Of a stretch of 64,000 nt of DNA, positions 18,601-25,726 are shown piece by piece. How positions within the stretch are numbered: position 1 is the stretch's first letter; every line of letters begins with the position of its first letter. The position numbers were made by a program, and so were the translations under genes. The DNA is taken from assembly GCF_900110645.1 (NCBI RefSeq), contig NZ_FOFB01000007.1, positions 1 to 64,000 of the forward strand, read 5' to 3'. The DNA comes from Neolewinella agarilytica (lineage in GTDB: Bacteria; Bacteroidota; Bacteroidia; Chitinophagales; Saprospiraceae). The notes below the pieces were generated by a model. It saw only the letters and a program-made list of their open reading frames with translations, had not been told where the DNA came from and did not search any database.

Positions 18601-19324
18601 CCACGAATTTGTACCATACGTCGTCGTTGGCGTTACCGGTGCAGCCCGGTTGGGATTGGGTAGCTCCTTCAAGCGAACCATCGACTACGTTTCCGTCTAA
18701 AAAACCGGCCGGCGCGGCTGTTTGCGGCAGCAGTACGGCGTCTGCGCACTCGTCGTTTACTACCCGGATGCTGATATTGTCTACTACGTAGGACCAATCT
18801 CCGGAACCCCACACGCCCAGAAAGCGGATTTTAAAGTCCGCTCCCAGAGGAATATCTGCCGTGGTAAAGGTGGCCGTTTGGGTCAGGCAACCATTCGTGA
18901 AGCTTACGGGAGCGGAGGCCACAAAATCCTGGGCAAAAGCGCCATTAACGAATAGCTGGGCATAAGCTCCGCCAGTACCACTGAGTTGGCTGTTGTTGTT
19001 CCAATCCGCCAGGCGCATGTCAAAGCTGACGGCAACGTTACCGGGAGTTGTCCCCCGGGGAAGATCCGGCGTATCCAGGCTGTTGATGGTAGCGCTCGAG
19101 AACTGGTTCATCCGGAAGGCATTACCGGAGCAGGCCTGGCCGGGGTCTACGTTACTGTCCGGTCCTGAGAAGTTCCAGCCAGGAGGCGGGGTTCCCAAAT
19201 CGGCGGCGTCGAAGTTTTCTTGTAGTAATACTTGGGCGCTCACCGCAGGTGCAAAGCAGAGTGATAAAAGCAAAGTTAGAATAAAAGCGATGGTTGCCAC
19301 TGAAGGCTGAATTGCGTTTTTCAT
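15692..19324 (-). CDS. Large secreted multidomain protein with T9SS type A sorting domain
   Basis: The 1210-residue protein has a signal peptide ending AVSAQ. An N-terminal jelly-roll-like region follows, then three ~150-residue repeats of a PPC-like/carbohydrate-binding type (each begins NDEC or NDDC and contains DVWYKF, DVWYEF or SVWYRF). After these come an fibronectin-III-like module (CPELATGLAATDITATTASL), a CUB-like domain (CGDVIYDAGGPDGNYGN) and a beta-rich region. The C-terminal ~75 residues (AFPNPATDQVFLPYF to HLRRVVKQ) are the T9SS sorting domain, so the protein is likely exported and anchored at the surface. The start at 19324 (MKNAIQ) is preferred to 19393, because the upstream extension would precede the signal peptide. 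The substrate is unknown. Confidence 0.88.
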   Translation of the reverse strand: MKNAIQPSVATIAFILTLLLSLCFAPAVSAQVLLQENFDAADLGTPPPGWNFSGPDSNVDPGQACSGNAFRMNQFSSATINSLDTPDLPRGTTPGNVAVSFDMRLADWNNNSQLSGTGGAYAQLFVNGAFAQDFVASAPVSFTNGCLTQTATFTTADIPLGADFKIRFLGVWGSGDWSYVVDNISIRVVNDECADAVLLPQTAAPAGFLDGNVVDGSLEGATQSQPGCTGNANDDVWYKFVATERSVSLSVESGDVVVELFSGSCGNLTSLRCSDASLTNEIFDYYGTTIGETYYVRVYSFAGTPLIGTDAEFSIQIGTPRSVNDECASAEVITQSSATSCGTNLTMGTVEHATESQEACTGTANDDVWYEFIATSTDFTVYLESGDFVVQLFEGSCGNLVSLDCEDGISINETFNYASATVGATYFLRVYSFGGTALTGTDSEFGICVFTTPTVPTNDDCAAAITLAVNPSVNCASPVAGTTNGASRTEADPRCNGINGRASVWYRFTAAETEHFVTLSNVQLLNGTENARSSFEVFSGGCGALTRVHCSGQLFRTNPGPQTVSGLTVGQEYLVRVVPVNPADQIDFDICVTTDCPELATGLAATDITATTASLNIDAIAGVERDFIVVAAGDVPVFGDGSNHVFFRSSEGTIPVIATSLSSNTTYDFYVGQSCPETFAGPITFTTRPSCGDVIYDAGGPDGNYGNDEDYTVTICPETADQTGGARRVSITFDEFDLENGFDGITIYDGEDTNAPVITCPGTGLDLWSWERGRNLGSGDLQGVTVFTTNVSGCITIRFTSDGSVTLPGFKATINCPETSDIFDQILIPVPAGSGAVVADRGYLSLASEHLYYVKDGVGSLLALKLGDTQAQVPLSGVSVVAGSGATNLGLNGCMAPYTNAPDWWVMNRTWDVAPLFDPAFPVEVRFLYTTEDLTAIETASGFTGITHENLTHYKINGGDEEDLTAPGNACHDMVSPANYQEYDPGDYVYMNLSDGASRNGHAAQFMVASFSGGGGGAGTNFTGALPVEFLSFQGEAGPKFNHLNWTTAREENTAAHELERSSDGTNWEVILTLAAAGNSDEAIRYEAIDEQALAFAYYRVRTVDQDGSFTHSEIIDLQRMDTDGTRVGTAFPNPATDQVFLPYFSANEGEKLQLDLLDASGRRLSTQAVNGESGRNEFRVSLQKLPAGLYWLALTTPEGERHLRRVVKQ
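19234..19275 (+). repeat. Family A dispersed repeat inside a T9SS protein signal peptide
   Basis: GGGCGC, then GCAGGTGCA, 15 bases, then AGCAAAG. Its complement encodes LLLSLCFAPAVSAQ at the leader cleavage site. Confidence 0.7.
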
Positions 19325-19447
19325 TGGAGCATTAGTTATATGTGTTGCTCCAAAATTACCGGCAGCCCGTACCGCAGAAACGCGAATGGTCATGAGCGGG
19401 CGCTATCGTGTCATGAACGGGTTAGAAATGGTTTTGGGCGACTCTAG

Positions 19448-19615
19448 GATCTCGAAGCGTCGCGGAGCGGCCCCAGACCTCGAAGCGTCGCGGAGCGACC
19501 TTCGAGCGTCCGGGGGCGGGAGCAGCCCGGGGGCGGGAACAGCGCCGGGGCGGGAGCAACCCGGGGGCGGGAGTAACCCGGACGCTCGAAGGTCCTTTCA
19601 GGACGCTTCGAGGTC
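19448..19615. repeat. REP-bounded tandem array A (3' side of the RAYT gene)
   Basis: The left REP arm at 19476-19514 starts GACCTCGAAGCGTC and ends TTCGAGCGTCCGGG. The right arm at 19577-19615 is its inverse (CCCGGACGCTCGAAGG ... CTTCGAGGTC), differing only in the central loop. Between them are about four 17-18-base units of GGGGGCGGGAGCARCC type. An extra partial left arm lies at 19448-19473. Each arm can fold into a hairpin, and the pair is inverted, as in REPIN elements. Confidence 0.85.
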
Positions 19616-19618
19616 CTG

Positions 19619-20227
19619 CTAAAAGTCCTCTTCGAATTCGAAAGACATATCTAGCAGTTTCACATCAAGAAGGTCGTGTGCCGCAATAAAAGATGCCCGC
19701 CCTCCAAATTTCGCCCAGGTTTCTTGCCTGCTCAGAAAAGTCTCCCGAAATTGATTATTGAGTTCTTGTAGAGAGCTCCATGGATAGGCATAAATATCAT
19801 CAGCTAATTTATGCTTGACACCATTTCGATGGAGATAGAGTACAAGTGTAGTAAAATAGGATTGGGAGGTAACCTCCTTCCGTTCAAATCCCTTTTCAAA
19901 TAACCCACTTACCGTTTTGTACTTATGATTAAAGTATTTAGCATAAGCGTTTTGAATATGGCCGAAGGTTCTTCCCAAAACTAATTTGTCCTTAAGCAAA
20001 AAATGGGGTAACACCTCCTTTGGATAAGTACTGATAAGCAGATGAAAATGATTTTCCGGAAGCGCATAAGCGTATGTCTTACCAACAGGGGCCATATACT
20101 TTTCAACGTAAAAAAGAAAGCGAGCATAGTCTGCACCATCTTGAAAGATGGTGCGACAGTTAACTCCTCTATTATAAATGTGATAGTATTTACCTGGTTG
20201 AATAAGGAGTTTAGGCTGTTCTGGCAT
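19619..20227 (-). CDS. REP-associated tyrosine transposase (RAYT, Y1_Tnp)
   Basis: The 202-residue protein belongs to the IS200-like Y1 transposase superfamily (Transposase_17). It has the HUH metal-binding motif PENHFHLLIS (His60 and His62), the family segment YAKYFNHKYKTVSGLFEKGFERKEV, and LYLHRNGVK with the likely nucleophile Tyr131. The usual sequence here is YIHRNP; this copy has NG. RAYTs nick and move REP hairpins in trans and are typically single-copy genes flanked by REPs. Here two REP-bounded arrays lie on either side, and the 3' array touches the stop codon. The gene is more A+T rich than its surroundings. A Cys-to-Arg or similar inactivation is not evident, so it may be active. 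Confidence 0.88.
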   Translation of the reverse strand: MPEQPKLLIQPGKYYHIYNRGVNCRTIFQDGADYARFLFYVEKYMAPVGKTYAYALPENHFHLLISTYPKEVLPHFLLKDKLVLGRTFGHIQNAYAKYFNHKYKTVSGLFEKGFERKEVTSQSYFTTLVLYLHRNGVKHKLADDIYAYPWSSLQELNNQFRETFLSRQETWAKFGGRASFIAAHDLLDVKLLDMSFEFEEDF

Positions 20228-20287
20228 AGTGCTAATATTGGGTTAGTTCAGTAGGTAATTTTCAGCCCCATTTCTTCAATACTCAGG

Positions 20288-20518
20288 GACCTCGAAGCGT
20301 CGCGGAGCGACCTTCGAGCGTCCGGGGGCGGGAGCAGCGAGGGGGTAGGAGCAACCTGGGGGCAGGAGCAACCCGGGGGCAAGAAGAGCGCCGGGGCGGG
20401 AACAACCCGGAGGTAGGAATAGCGCCGGGGCGAAAGCAGCGTGGGGGCGGGAGCAGCCCGGGGGCGGAGGCGGGAGCAACCCGGACGCTCGAAGGTCCTT
20501 TCAGGACGCTTCGAGGTC
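20288..20518. repeat. REP-bounded tandem array B (5' side of the RAYT gene)
   Basis: The left arm at 20288-20326 and right arm at 20480-20518 are nearly identical to those of array A and in the same orientation, so the RAYT gene sits between direct copies of the whole unit. The interior has about nine degenerate 17-18-base GGGGGCGGGAGCARCC units against four in array A. The right arm ends five bases before the stop codon of the VOC gene. Confidence 0.85.
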
Positions 20519-20523
20519 CTGCC

Positions 20524-20907
20524 CTACCCTCCATTATTCACCTCAACCCAGTACCCGTCCGGGTCCTGAAAATAGACCTGCAGAATACCGTCTTTCCGGA
20601 CGTAGTCTTTTGCGGGGGTTCCCAACCAATCCGTATAGTCGACATCGATACGCTTCAGGTGCTCAATAAAAGAGGGCACATCGGCCGTAGACAATGCAAA
20701 ATGAACGGCCTTATTCGTTTTGATCTCAGCCCCCGGACGAGGGATCAGGTGAAGCTGTCTCCCTTCGTTCAGGGACAGCCACCTGGTTTTAGAGTTGGAG
20801 GCCGTGTTTTCAATTTCTTCCAGCTGGAGCACGCGTTGATAAAAATCAACGGATGCGTCAACATCTTGTACGGAGATGGCGATGTGGTTGATTAAAAATT
20901 TGGGCAT
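20524..20907 (-). CDS. VOC superfamily (glyoxalase/dioxygenase-like) protein
   Basis: The 127-residue protein has the paired beta-alpha-beta-beta-beta modules of the vicinal oxygen chelate superfamily: INHIAISVQDVDASVDFYQRVL in the first half and VHFALSTADVPSFIEHLKR in the second, ending FQDPDGYWVEVNN. Candidate metal ligands are His8, His53, His69 and Glu122. The general fold is clear but the substrate is not. It could be a lactoylglutathione lyase-like or resistance-type enzyme. The stop codon abuts the REP array. Confidence 0.82.
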   Translation of the reverse strand: MPKFLINHIAISVQDVDASVDFYQRVLQLEEIENTASNSKTRWLSLNEGRQLHLIPRPGAEIKTNKAVHFALSTADVPSFIEHLKRIDVDYTDWLGTPAKDYVRKDGILQVYFQDPDGYWVEVNNGG

Positions 20908-21109
20908 GTTTCCAATTTTAAATTCTATTAAATCTGTAGGTAATTATTTTTAATTGGTTCTAATACAAAAAAAACAGGTCCGTAGCTATGGCTATGCACC
21001 TGATTTTCCTTTTAGCCAGCAAACAAAATCCCGGCGCAAAAACCTATCTCAACTTAGTTTACACTTTACTAGGTCCGGAAGCTTCGAAGTACTTGAAAAT
21101 TTCCTGGCT

Positions 21110-21145
21110 GACCTCGAAGCGTCCGGAGGGCCCTTCGAGCGTCTG
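21110..21145. repeat. Solo REP hairpin
   Basis: GACCTCGAAGCGTC, a short G/C loop, then CCTTCGAGCGTC: the same hairpin as the arms of the RAYT arrays, without a tandem interior. It lies 12 bases past the helicase stop codon. Confidence 0.7.
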
Positions 21146-21156
21146 CGATTGTCGAC

Positions 21157-23604
21157 TCACTCTTCCTCCAGCGCCGCCGCCGTCCGCCCCAGGCGGAGCT
21201 CCTCGTAGGTAAATTTTTCGTTGAAGTGCTTGTAACCATCACTTAGCAATGCCTCCGGGTCTTTGCGGAAGAAAGGTGCCATGGCATCGATTTTTTCCTG
21301 CTTGATCAGGTCGGTAACGGGCAAGTCTCCGCTCTTAACGAAGTGCGCCAGATGGGTGGTAATCGTGCCGGTGGTAAGCTGGCGGATTTTGGCGACTTCA
21401 GCAATGGACTTACCTCCCAGGTAAAGATCGAGCGTTTCCTGCTTAGTATTGGAGCGTTTGCCGGCAGCGGGCTTCTTCGGCCCTGCGATCACCTGAAACA
21501 AATCGGTTACGATCTCTTTTCCATCCAGGTAATCGTCCACCATTTCAAGGATGACTTCGCCATAAGCAGCTACCGTTTTTTGCCCTACCCCTTTAATGCG
21601 CTGAAGAGACATCTTACTGGTTGGCAGCGCCTCGGAGATACCAATCAGGACGGCGTTTGTGGCAACGATGTATGCCGGTTTTTCGATCTCCCGGGCGGTG
21701 GCGTTTCGCCAGTCGACCAGGCTCCCGAATAGTACCGGATGCGTCAGGTCTTCAATCTGTACGGTTTTGGTGGGGGCGGCTTTGGCCGCCCGTTTCGTGT
21801 ACGCCGCGTCCGCATCCGCGCGGGCACGGATGAAGCGATCCGGCTCAAAGCCCTCCCGGATACTCTCAAAGACTTTGAGCTTGATGAAGGTCTGCAGCCG
21901 GAGGTCTTCCAGCCGCTCAGCAATCTGCCCGGCAACGCTCTTGTTGTCGGTCATGATGCCAAACTCTTCGAGTGTAGGGAGAAGGTTATTACCCAGATAT
22001 TCCGTAAAATATTTCGCTGCGCCCGCGAGCCGCTTCGTCAGCTCGGGATGATCAGCCGGTAAAGTGGGATCTTTAGCGTAGATGCTGAGCCAGGGCAAAA
22101 ATTTATGGCCCACCTCAATGGCCTTAGCTTTCACTTCCTCGTGCAGTTTATGGAACTTAGCGTGTGCATCCCCCTGAATGGCACGCTCGTGCTCAAAAAG
22201 GGATTTCTGCATTCGCTTGCCCGCCCACTCCAGCTCGGTGAAGGTGAATAGATTGTTGAGGCAGTCAAGCTGATAGGCGTGTTTGTCTGCCCGCAGATCT
22301 TCCGCCGAAGGTTGCTCTTCCTCCGCTTTGGCGGAGTAATCGCTGACCACTACATCCGTCCGGACGCTACTATCCTGAATTTTGCTGCTGAGGACAATTC
22401 CTTCAAAAGTCTTACAACGACTCAGCGCCACATACACCTGACCGTGAGCGAAGGCGGAAGCAGCATCAATAACCACCTTATCGAAGGTCAACCCCTGGCT
22501 CTTGTGAATAGTAATCGCCCAGGCCAATTTAAGCGGATGTTGGGAATAGGTCCCGATGATGTTCTCCTCCACTTCCCGGGATTTACCCATCTCAAATTTT
22601 CGGTTTTCCCAAACAACCGGGTACACAACGATGTCATCTTCTCCGGGGCAGCTTACCGTGATGGCGTCTTTTTTAATGGCCGTGATCTTCCCGATTTTAC
22701 CGTTGTAATACAGGCGGTCCGGGTAACTGTCATTTTTATTGAACATCACCTGGGCACCGACCTTGAAGGTGAGGGTTTCCTCGTTGGGGTACATAGACTC
22801 GGGAAAAGTCCCCGTCGTTTCGGCGGTGAACTTGAATTCTTGTCCGGCTAGTTCCTGCAGTTTTCGTTCGTTAATACTCCGGGCGGAAGCATTGTGGGAG
22901 CTAAGGGTGATGTAGCCATCAGCCTCGTCGGGGCGGAAATCCGCCTCGTAGCGTTCGTTGAGCGTAGCGAAGACCTCGCTGTCCATCTTGTTGTTGCGCA
23001 CCTTATTGAGCAAACCGATGAATTTTTCGTCCGACTGCCGATAGATGTGCTTCAGCTGTACCACGCGGGCGCGGGCTTTACGCAGAGCGATGCTGCCGAA
23101 GAAGTAGGCCGTTTTATAATGCGGGCTGAGTTCGCGCCAGTCGCTGTCTTTCACCACCGGCGGTAGCTGGTGGAGATCACCGATCATGAGCAGCTGCAGG
23201 CCGCCGAAGGGCTCATCGCGGCGGCGAACCTGCCGCAGAACAACGTCAATGCCGTCCAGCACATCCGCCCGCACCATACTGATCTCATCAATGACGAGCA
23301 GGTCCAGGCTTTTAAGCAACTCGATCTTTTTGGCGGAGAAGCGTTTCTGGCGCATTTCCCGGTCCGTTCGCTCTGGCGTCAGCACGCCGAAAGGTAGTTG
23401 AAACAGGCTGTGAATGGTCACTCCCTTAGCATTGATGGCCGCTACCCCGGTAGGAGCGACAACGGCCATCCGCTTAGGGATTTCTGCCCGGATGCGATGC
23501 AGAAAAGTAGTCTTACCCGTGCCGGCCTTCCCCGTGAGGAAGAGGTGGCGGTTCGTCTGACTGACGTAGTCGTAAGCGAGCTCGAGTTCCGGGTTGGTAG
23601 CCAT
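21157..23604 (-). CDS. PIF1/RecD-like helicase with HRDC and C-terminal helix-turn-helix domains
   Basis: The 815-residue protein is a superfamily 1B helicase. Walker A is GKAGTGKT (residues 25-32), Walker B is LLVIDEISMV, motif III is GDLHQLPPV, and the C-terminal helicase block contains LAWAITIHKSQGLTFDKV and VYVALSRCKTFEGI. After a linker come an HRDC domain (SLQRIKGVGQKTVAAYGEVILEMV) and an HTH_40-like domain (ETLDLYLGGKSIAEVAKIR). It would unwind DNA in replication or repair. The start at 23604 (MATNPELE) is preferred; an in-frame ATG at 23649 adds 15 residues without family resemblance. An 18-bp palindrome lies upstream. Confidence 0.9.
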   Translation of the reverse strand: MATNPELELAYDYVSQTNRHLFLTGKAGTGKTTFLHRIRAEIPKRMAVVAPTGVAAINAKGVTIHSLFQLPFGVLTPERTDREMRQKRFSAKKIELLKSLDLLVIDEISMVRADVLDGIDVVLRQVRRRDEPFGGLQLLMIGDLHQLPPVVKDSDWRELSPHYKTAYFFGSIALRKARARVVQLKHIYRQSDEKFIGLLNKVRNNKMDSEVFATLNERYEADFRPDEADGYITLSSHNASARSINERKLQELAGQEFKFTAETTGTFPESMYPNEETLTFKVGAQVMFNKNDSYPDRLYYNGKIGKITAIKKDAITVSCPGEDDIVVYPVVWENRKFEMGKSREVEENIIGTYSQHPLKLAWAITIHKSQGLTFDKVVIDAASAFAHGQVYVALSRCKTFEGIVLSSKIQDSSVRTDVVVSDYSAKAEEEQPSAEDLRADKHAYQLDCLNNLFTFTELEWAGKRMQKSLFEHERAIQGDAHAKFHKLHEEVKAKAIEVGHKFLPWLSIYAKDPTLPADHPELTKRLAGAAKYFTEYLGNNLLPTLEEFGIMTDNKSVAGQIAERLEDLRLQTFIKLKVFESIREGFEPDRFIRARADADAAYTKRAAKAAPTKTVQIEDLTHPVLFGSLVDWRNATAREIEKPAYIVATNAVLIGISEALPTSKMSLQRIKGVGQKTVAAYGEVILEMVDDYLDGKEIVTDLFQVIAGPKKPAAGKRSNTKQETLDLYLGGKSIAEVAKIRQLTTGTITTHLAHFVKSGDLPVTDLIKQEKIDAMAPFFRKDPEALLSDGYKHFNEKFTYEELRLGRTAAALEEE

Positions 23605-23685
23605 ATGGAGCGAAGGTAGAACTTGTGAGGGAGTTAGGGTAGCAATCATGGCCGCAAGGTGGGAACAGTATTATCCGTTAGTCGT

Positions 23686-23722
23686 TTTTTATACGTATAA
23701 AAACGTTTATATACGTTTATAG
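23686..23722. promoter_or_regulatory. A+T-rich palindrome and direct repeats upstream of the helicase gene
   Basis: TTTTTATACGTATAAAAA (23686-23703) is a perfect 18-bp palindrome. It is followed by two copies of ACGTTTATA (23703-23722). It lies about 80-120 bases upstream of the helicase start in otherwise G+C-rich DNA, so it may be an operator or the promoter core. Confidence 0.4.
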
Positions 23723-23730
23723 ACGGGTAT

Positions 23731-23764
23731 GGGTTGCGGGTTGCAAGTTGCAGGTTGCAGGTTG
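23731..23764. repeat. Short TTGCAGG heptamer array
   Basis: Five near-perfect heptamers of TTGCRGG/TTGCAAG type, the same word family as the long array at 41809-41966. Confidence 0.65.
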
Positions 23765-23784
23765 GGCGGATGAACGCAGATTGG

Positions 23785-23827
23785 GGGCGCGCAGCCGCAG
23801 GTGCAAGGTTTTGGTAAAAGAGAAAGG
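23785..23827 (+). repeat. Family A dispersed repeat
   Basis: GGGCGC, then GCAGGTGCA, 13 bases, then AGAGAAAGG. Intergenic, between a heptamer array and a REP remnant. Confidence 0.65.
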
Positions 23828-23830
23828 GTG

Positions 23831-23907
23831 CCCCGGACGCTCGAAGGACCTGGCCGCGGTCTGTAGGGACCTGGTAGCGTCCTGAAAGGACCTACTAGCG
23901 TCCCGGT
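23831..23907. repeat. Degenerate REP cluster
   Basis: CCGGACGCTCGAAGGACC starts a series of GGACCT-bounded units. The last one (23868-23906) reads GACCTGGTAGCGTCCTGAAAG and on into ACCTACTAGCGTCCCGG, matching the right REP arm of the RAYT arrays apart from compensatory changes in the stem (GGTAG against ACTAG). Confidence 0.6.
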
Positions 23908-24024
23908 TCTTAACCGCGAGACATCGGATGAACTTTTGCCGACTCCTTCAGGCAAAAGATACAGCCGATGACCGCTGGCTTGCCTACTTAGTATCTTCTG
24001 CCAATCGTAAATACCTCCCTCAAG

Positions 24025-24056
24025 AATCAAAAATCGAGAATCGAGAATCGAGAATC
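24025..24056. repeat. GAATCGA heptamer array
   Basis: Three to four tandem copies of the heptamer GAATCGA just upstream of the gatB promoter box. The repeat is in phase and perfect across three units. Confidence 0.6.
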
Positions 24057-24070
24057 ACCCCTCCTCCTCT

Positions 24071-24078
24071 TATCTTCG
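24071..24078 (+). promoter_or_regulatory. Putative -7 box of gatB
   Basis: TATCTTCG resembles TAnnTTTG and is four bases before the gatB ATG, implying a leaderless or nearly leaderless transcript. Confidence 0.35.
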
Positions 24079-24082
24079 CCCT

Positions 24083-25549
24083 ATGGCAAACACCACCTAC
24101 GAAACCGTCATCGGGCTGGAAGCCCACGTACAGCTGGCCACCGAGAGTAAAGCTTTCTGTGCTGACCGCAACCAGTTCGGCTCGGAGCCGAACCGGAACA
24201 TCAGTATGATCAGCCTGGGCTACCCAGGCACCTTACCGATGCTGAACGAACAGCAGGTTCGCTTTGCCGTCAAGCTGGGCCTGGCGCTGGGTTGTAAGAT
24301 CAATAAGCGAAGCACCTTTGACCGGAAAAATTACTTCTATGCTGACTTACCTAAAGGGTATCAGATCACGCAAGACGAAAATCCAATTTGCTTAGGCGGA
24401 GGGCTACCGCTTCGCTTACCTTCCACTGCACCTGCGGCCGCGCCTGATGAAGCCTTCCGCGTGGTCCAACTTCATCACATCCACATGGAGGAAGATGCGG
24501 GAAAGAGCATCCACGCTGCCGAAGAACCCTACACAAAGGTCGATCTGAACCGCGCCGGCACCCCGCTACTGGAAATTGTCACGGAACCGGATTTACGCTC
24601 CGCAGAAGAAGTGGATGCCTTCATGAACGGCATGCGCCGGCTCGTGCGCTGGCTCGGCGTCAGTGACGGCAATATGCAGGAAGGCAGCCTGCGCTGCGAC
24701 GTGAACATCAGCGTTCGCCCCGAGGGGCAAACTGAGTTTGGCACCCGCTGCGAGATCAAAAACATGAACTCCATGAAGTTCGCCCGGCAAGCCGTGAGCT
24801 ACGAAGTGGAGCGACAGATCGGTCTGCTCGAAAACGGCGAGTCCGTCCGTCAGCAAACCCGACAGTTCGACCCCGCCAGCGGAACAACAGCCGCGCTGCG
24901 CGATAAAGAAGACGCCCATGACTACCGCTATTTCCCCGATCCGGATCTTCCTCCGGTAGTGCTTAGCGACGTACTCATCAATGAAATCCGTGCGGAGATC
25001 GGCGTCCTGCCATGGCAGGCTTACGGTCAGCTAATCAAGGACTTTGGTCTCGACGCGGACGACGCTCACCAACTCAGCGAAGACCGGCTCACCTACCATA
25101 CCTTCCTGGCGTATGCAGAGCTATCGCCTTCCGTTACCGACCTGGCTAAACTCTGGGTCAACCGCATTGCTCCATGGCTGAACGAGGAAGGACTAAGCCC
25201 CGAGCAACTCCCCCTGACGCCCGACCAAATGGCACAACTTCAGGAGATGGTACTGGCGGGTGACGTTGCCGCCGCCGCCGCCAGTTCTAAACTACTGCCT
25301 TCCTTACTGGAAACACCGGGTGAGCCCATGCAACGCGCCGAAGACCTCGGTTTGATCCAGAACAACGATGCGGACTTCCTTTCCGGACTGGTCGACGCCG
25401 TAATCGATGAATTCCCCGACAAGGTCGCCGCCTACCAGAAAGGTAAAAAAGGCCTCATTGGCTTTTTCATGGGCGAAGTGATGAAGCGTTCGAAGGGAAG
25501 TGCCGAACCAAAGGAGACGAATAAACTGCTGCGGGAACGGTTGGGGTAG
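24083..25549 (+). CDS. gatB: Asp-tRNA(Asn)/Glu-tRNA(Gln) amidotransferase subunit B
   Basis: The 488-residue GatB subunit phosphorylates misacylated Glu-tRNA(Gln) or Asp-tRNA(Asn) so that GatA-derived ammonia can amidate it. The N-terminus (YETVIGLEAHVQLATESKAFC), the catalytic cradle (YFYADLPKGYQITQ, IHMEEDAGKS, DLNRAGTPLLEIVTEPD) and the C-terminal YqeY-like tail domain (GLIGFFMGEVMKRSKGSAEP) are complete. Residues ~107-121 (GLPLRLPSTAPAAAP) replace or extend a loop just before IHMEEDAGK and are encoded by a family A repeat. GatA and GatC are not in the window. A family B repeat block begins at the stop codon. Confidence 0.96.
   Translation: MANTTYETVIGLEAHVQLATESKAFCADRNQFGSEPNRNISMISLGYPGTLPMLNEQQVRFAVKLGLALGCKINKRSTFDRKNYFYADLPKGYQITQDENPICLGGGLPLRLPSTAPAAAPDEAFRVVQLHHIHMEEDAGKSIHAAEEPYTKVDLNRAGTPLLEIVTEPDLRSAEEVDAFMNGMRRLVRWLGVSDGNMQEGSLRCDVNISVRPEGQTEFGTRCEIKNMNSMKFARQAVSYEVERQIGLLENGESVRQQTRQFDPASGTTAALRDKEDAHDYRYFPDPDLPPVVLSDVLINEIRAEIGVLPWQAYGQLIKDFGLDADDAHQLSEDRLTYHTFLAYAELSPSVTDLAKLWVNRIAPWLNEEGLSPEQLPLTPDQMAQLQEMVLAGDVAAAAASSKLLPSLLETPGEPMQRAEDLGLIQNNDADFLSGLVDAVIDEFPDKVAAYQKGKKGLIGFFMGEVMKRSKGSAEPKETNKLLRERLG
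24401..24444 (-). repeat. Family A repeat inserted in frame in gatB
   Basis: On the minus strand: GGCGCGGCCGCAGGTGCA, 14 bases, then AAGCGGTAGCCC. Its length is close to 15 codons and it encodes a low-complexity loop inside an otherwise conserved enzyme. Confidence 0.7.
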
Positions 25550-25551
25550 GT

Positions 25552-25726
25552 TGTAGTCTGGTGGGCTACCGCATTTTGGAGGCGTTATCACTTGGTGATT
25601 AAGCCATCTCCGCCAAATAGTCCCAGAGGGATGCCCACTTATACGAGGGCTAACTAAGCCGCCGCAGGAGCCCTTCGTCTGGTTCCCTCGTGCGGTAGCC
25701 TACCAGACTACCGAACTACAAGACTA
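25552..25726. repeat. Family B inverted repeat after gatB
   Basis: The left arm TGTAGTCTGGTGGGCTACCGC (25552-25572) and the right arm GCGGTAGCCTACCAGACTA (25692-25710) and its continuation to 25726 are complementary, enclosing ~120 bases. The interior has further short pairings (TTTGGAGGCG with CCGCCAAA). The left arm begins within three bases of the gatB stop, and the right arm runs into the stop of the convergent T9SS gene. Confidence 0.8.

Larger units (their letters stand above)
23605..24082. other. Repeat-rich divergent intergenic region between helicase and gatB
   Basis: No gene is supported. In order it holds an 18-bp palindrome and two ACGTTTATA direct repeats (23686-23722), a short heptamer array (23731-23764), a family A copy (23785-23827), degenerate REP hairpins (23831-23907), a GAATCGA heptamer array (24025-24056) and the gatB promoter box. 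Confidence 0.7.

Noticed and set aside
19476..20518. Possible CRISPR-like or VNTR coding repeat around the RAYT gene
   Set aside because: The units are contiguous 17-18-base words bounded by REP arms, with no spacers and no supported open frame.
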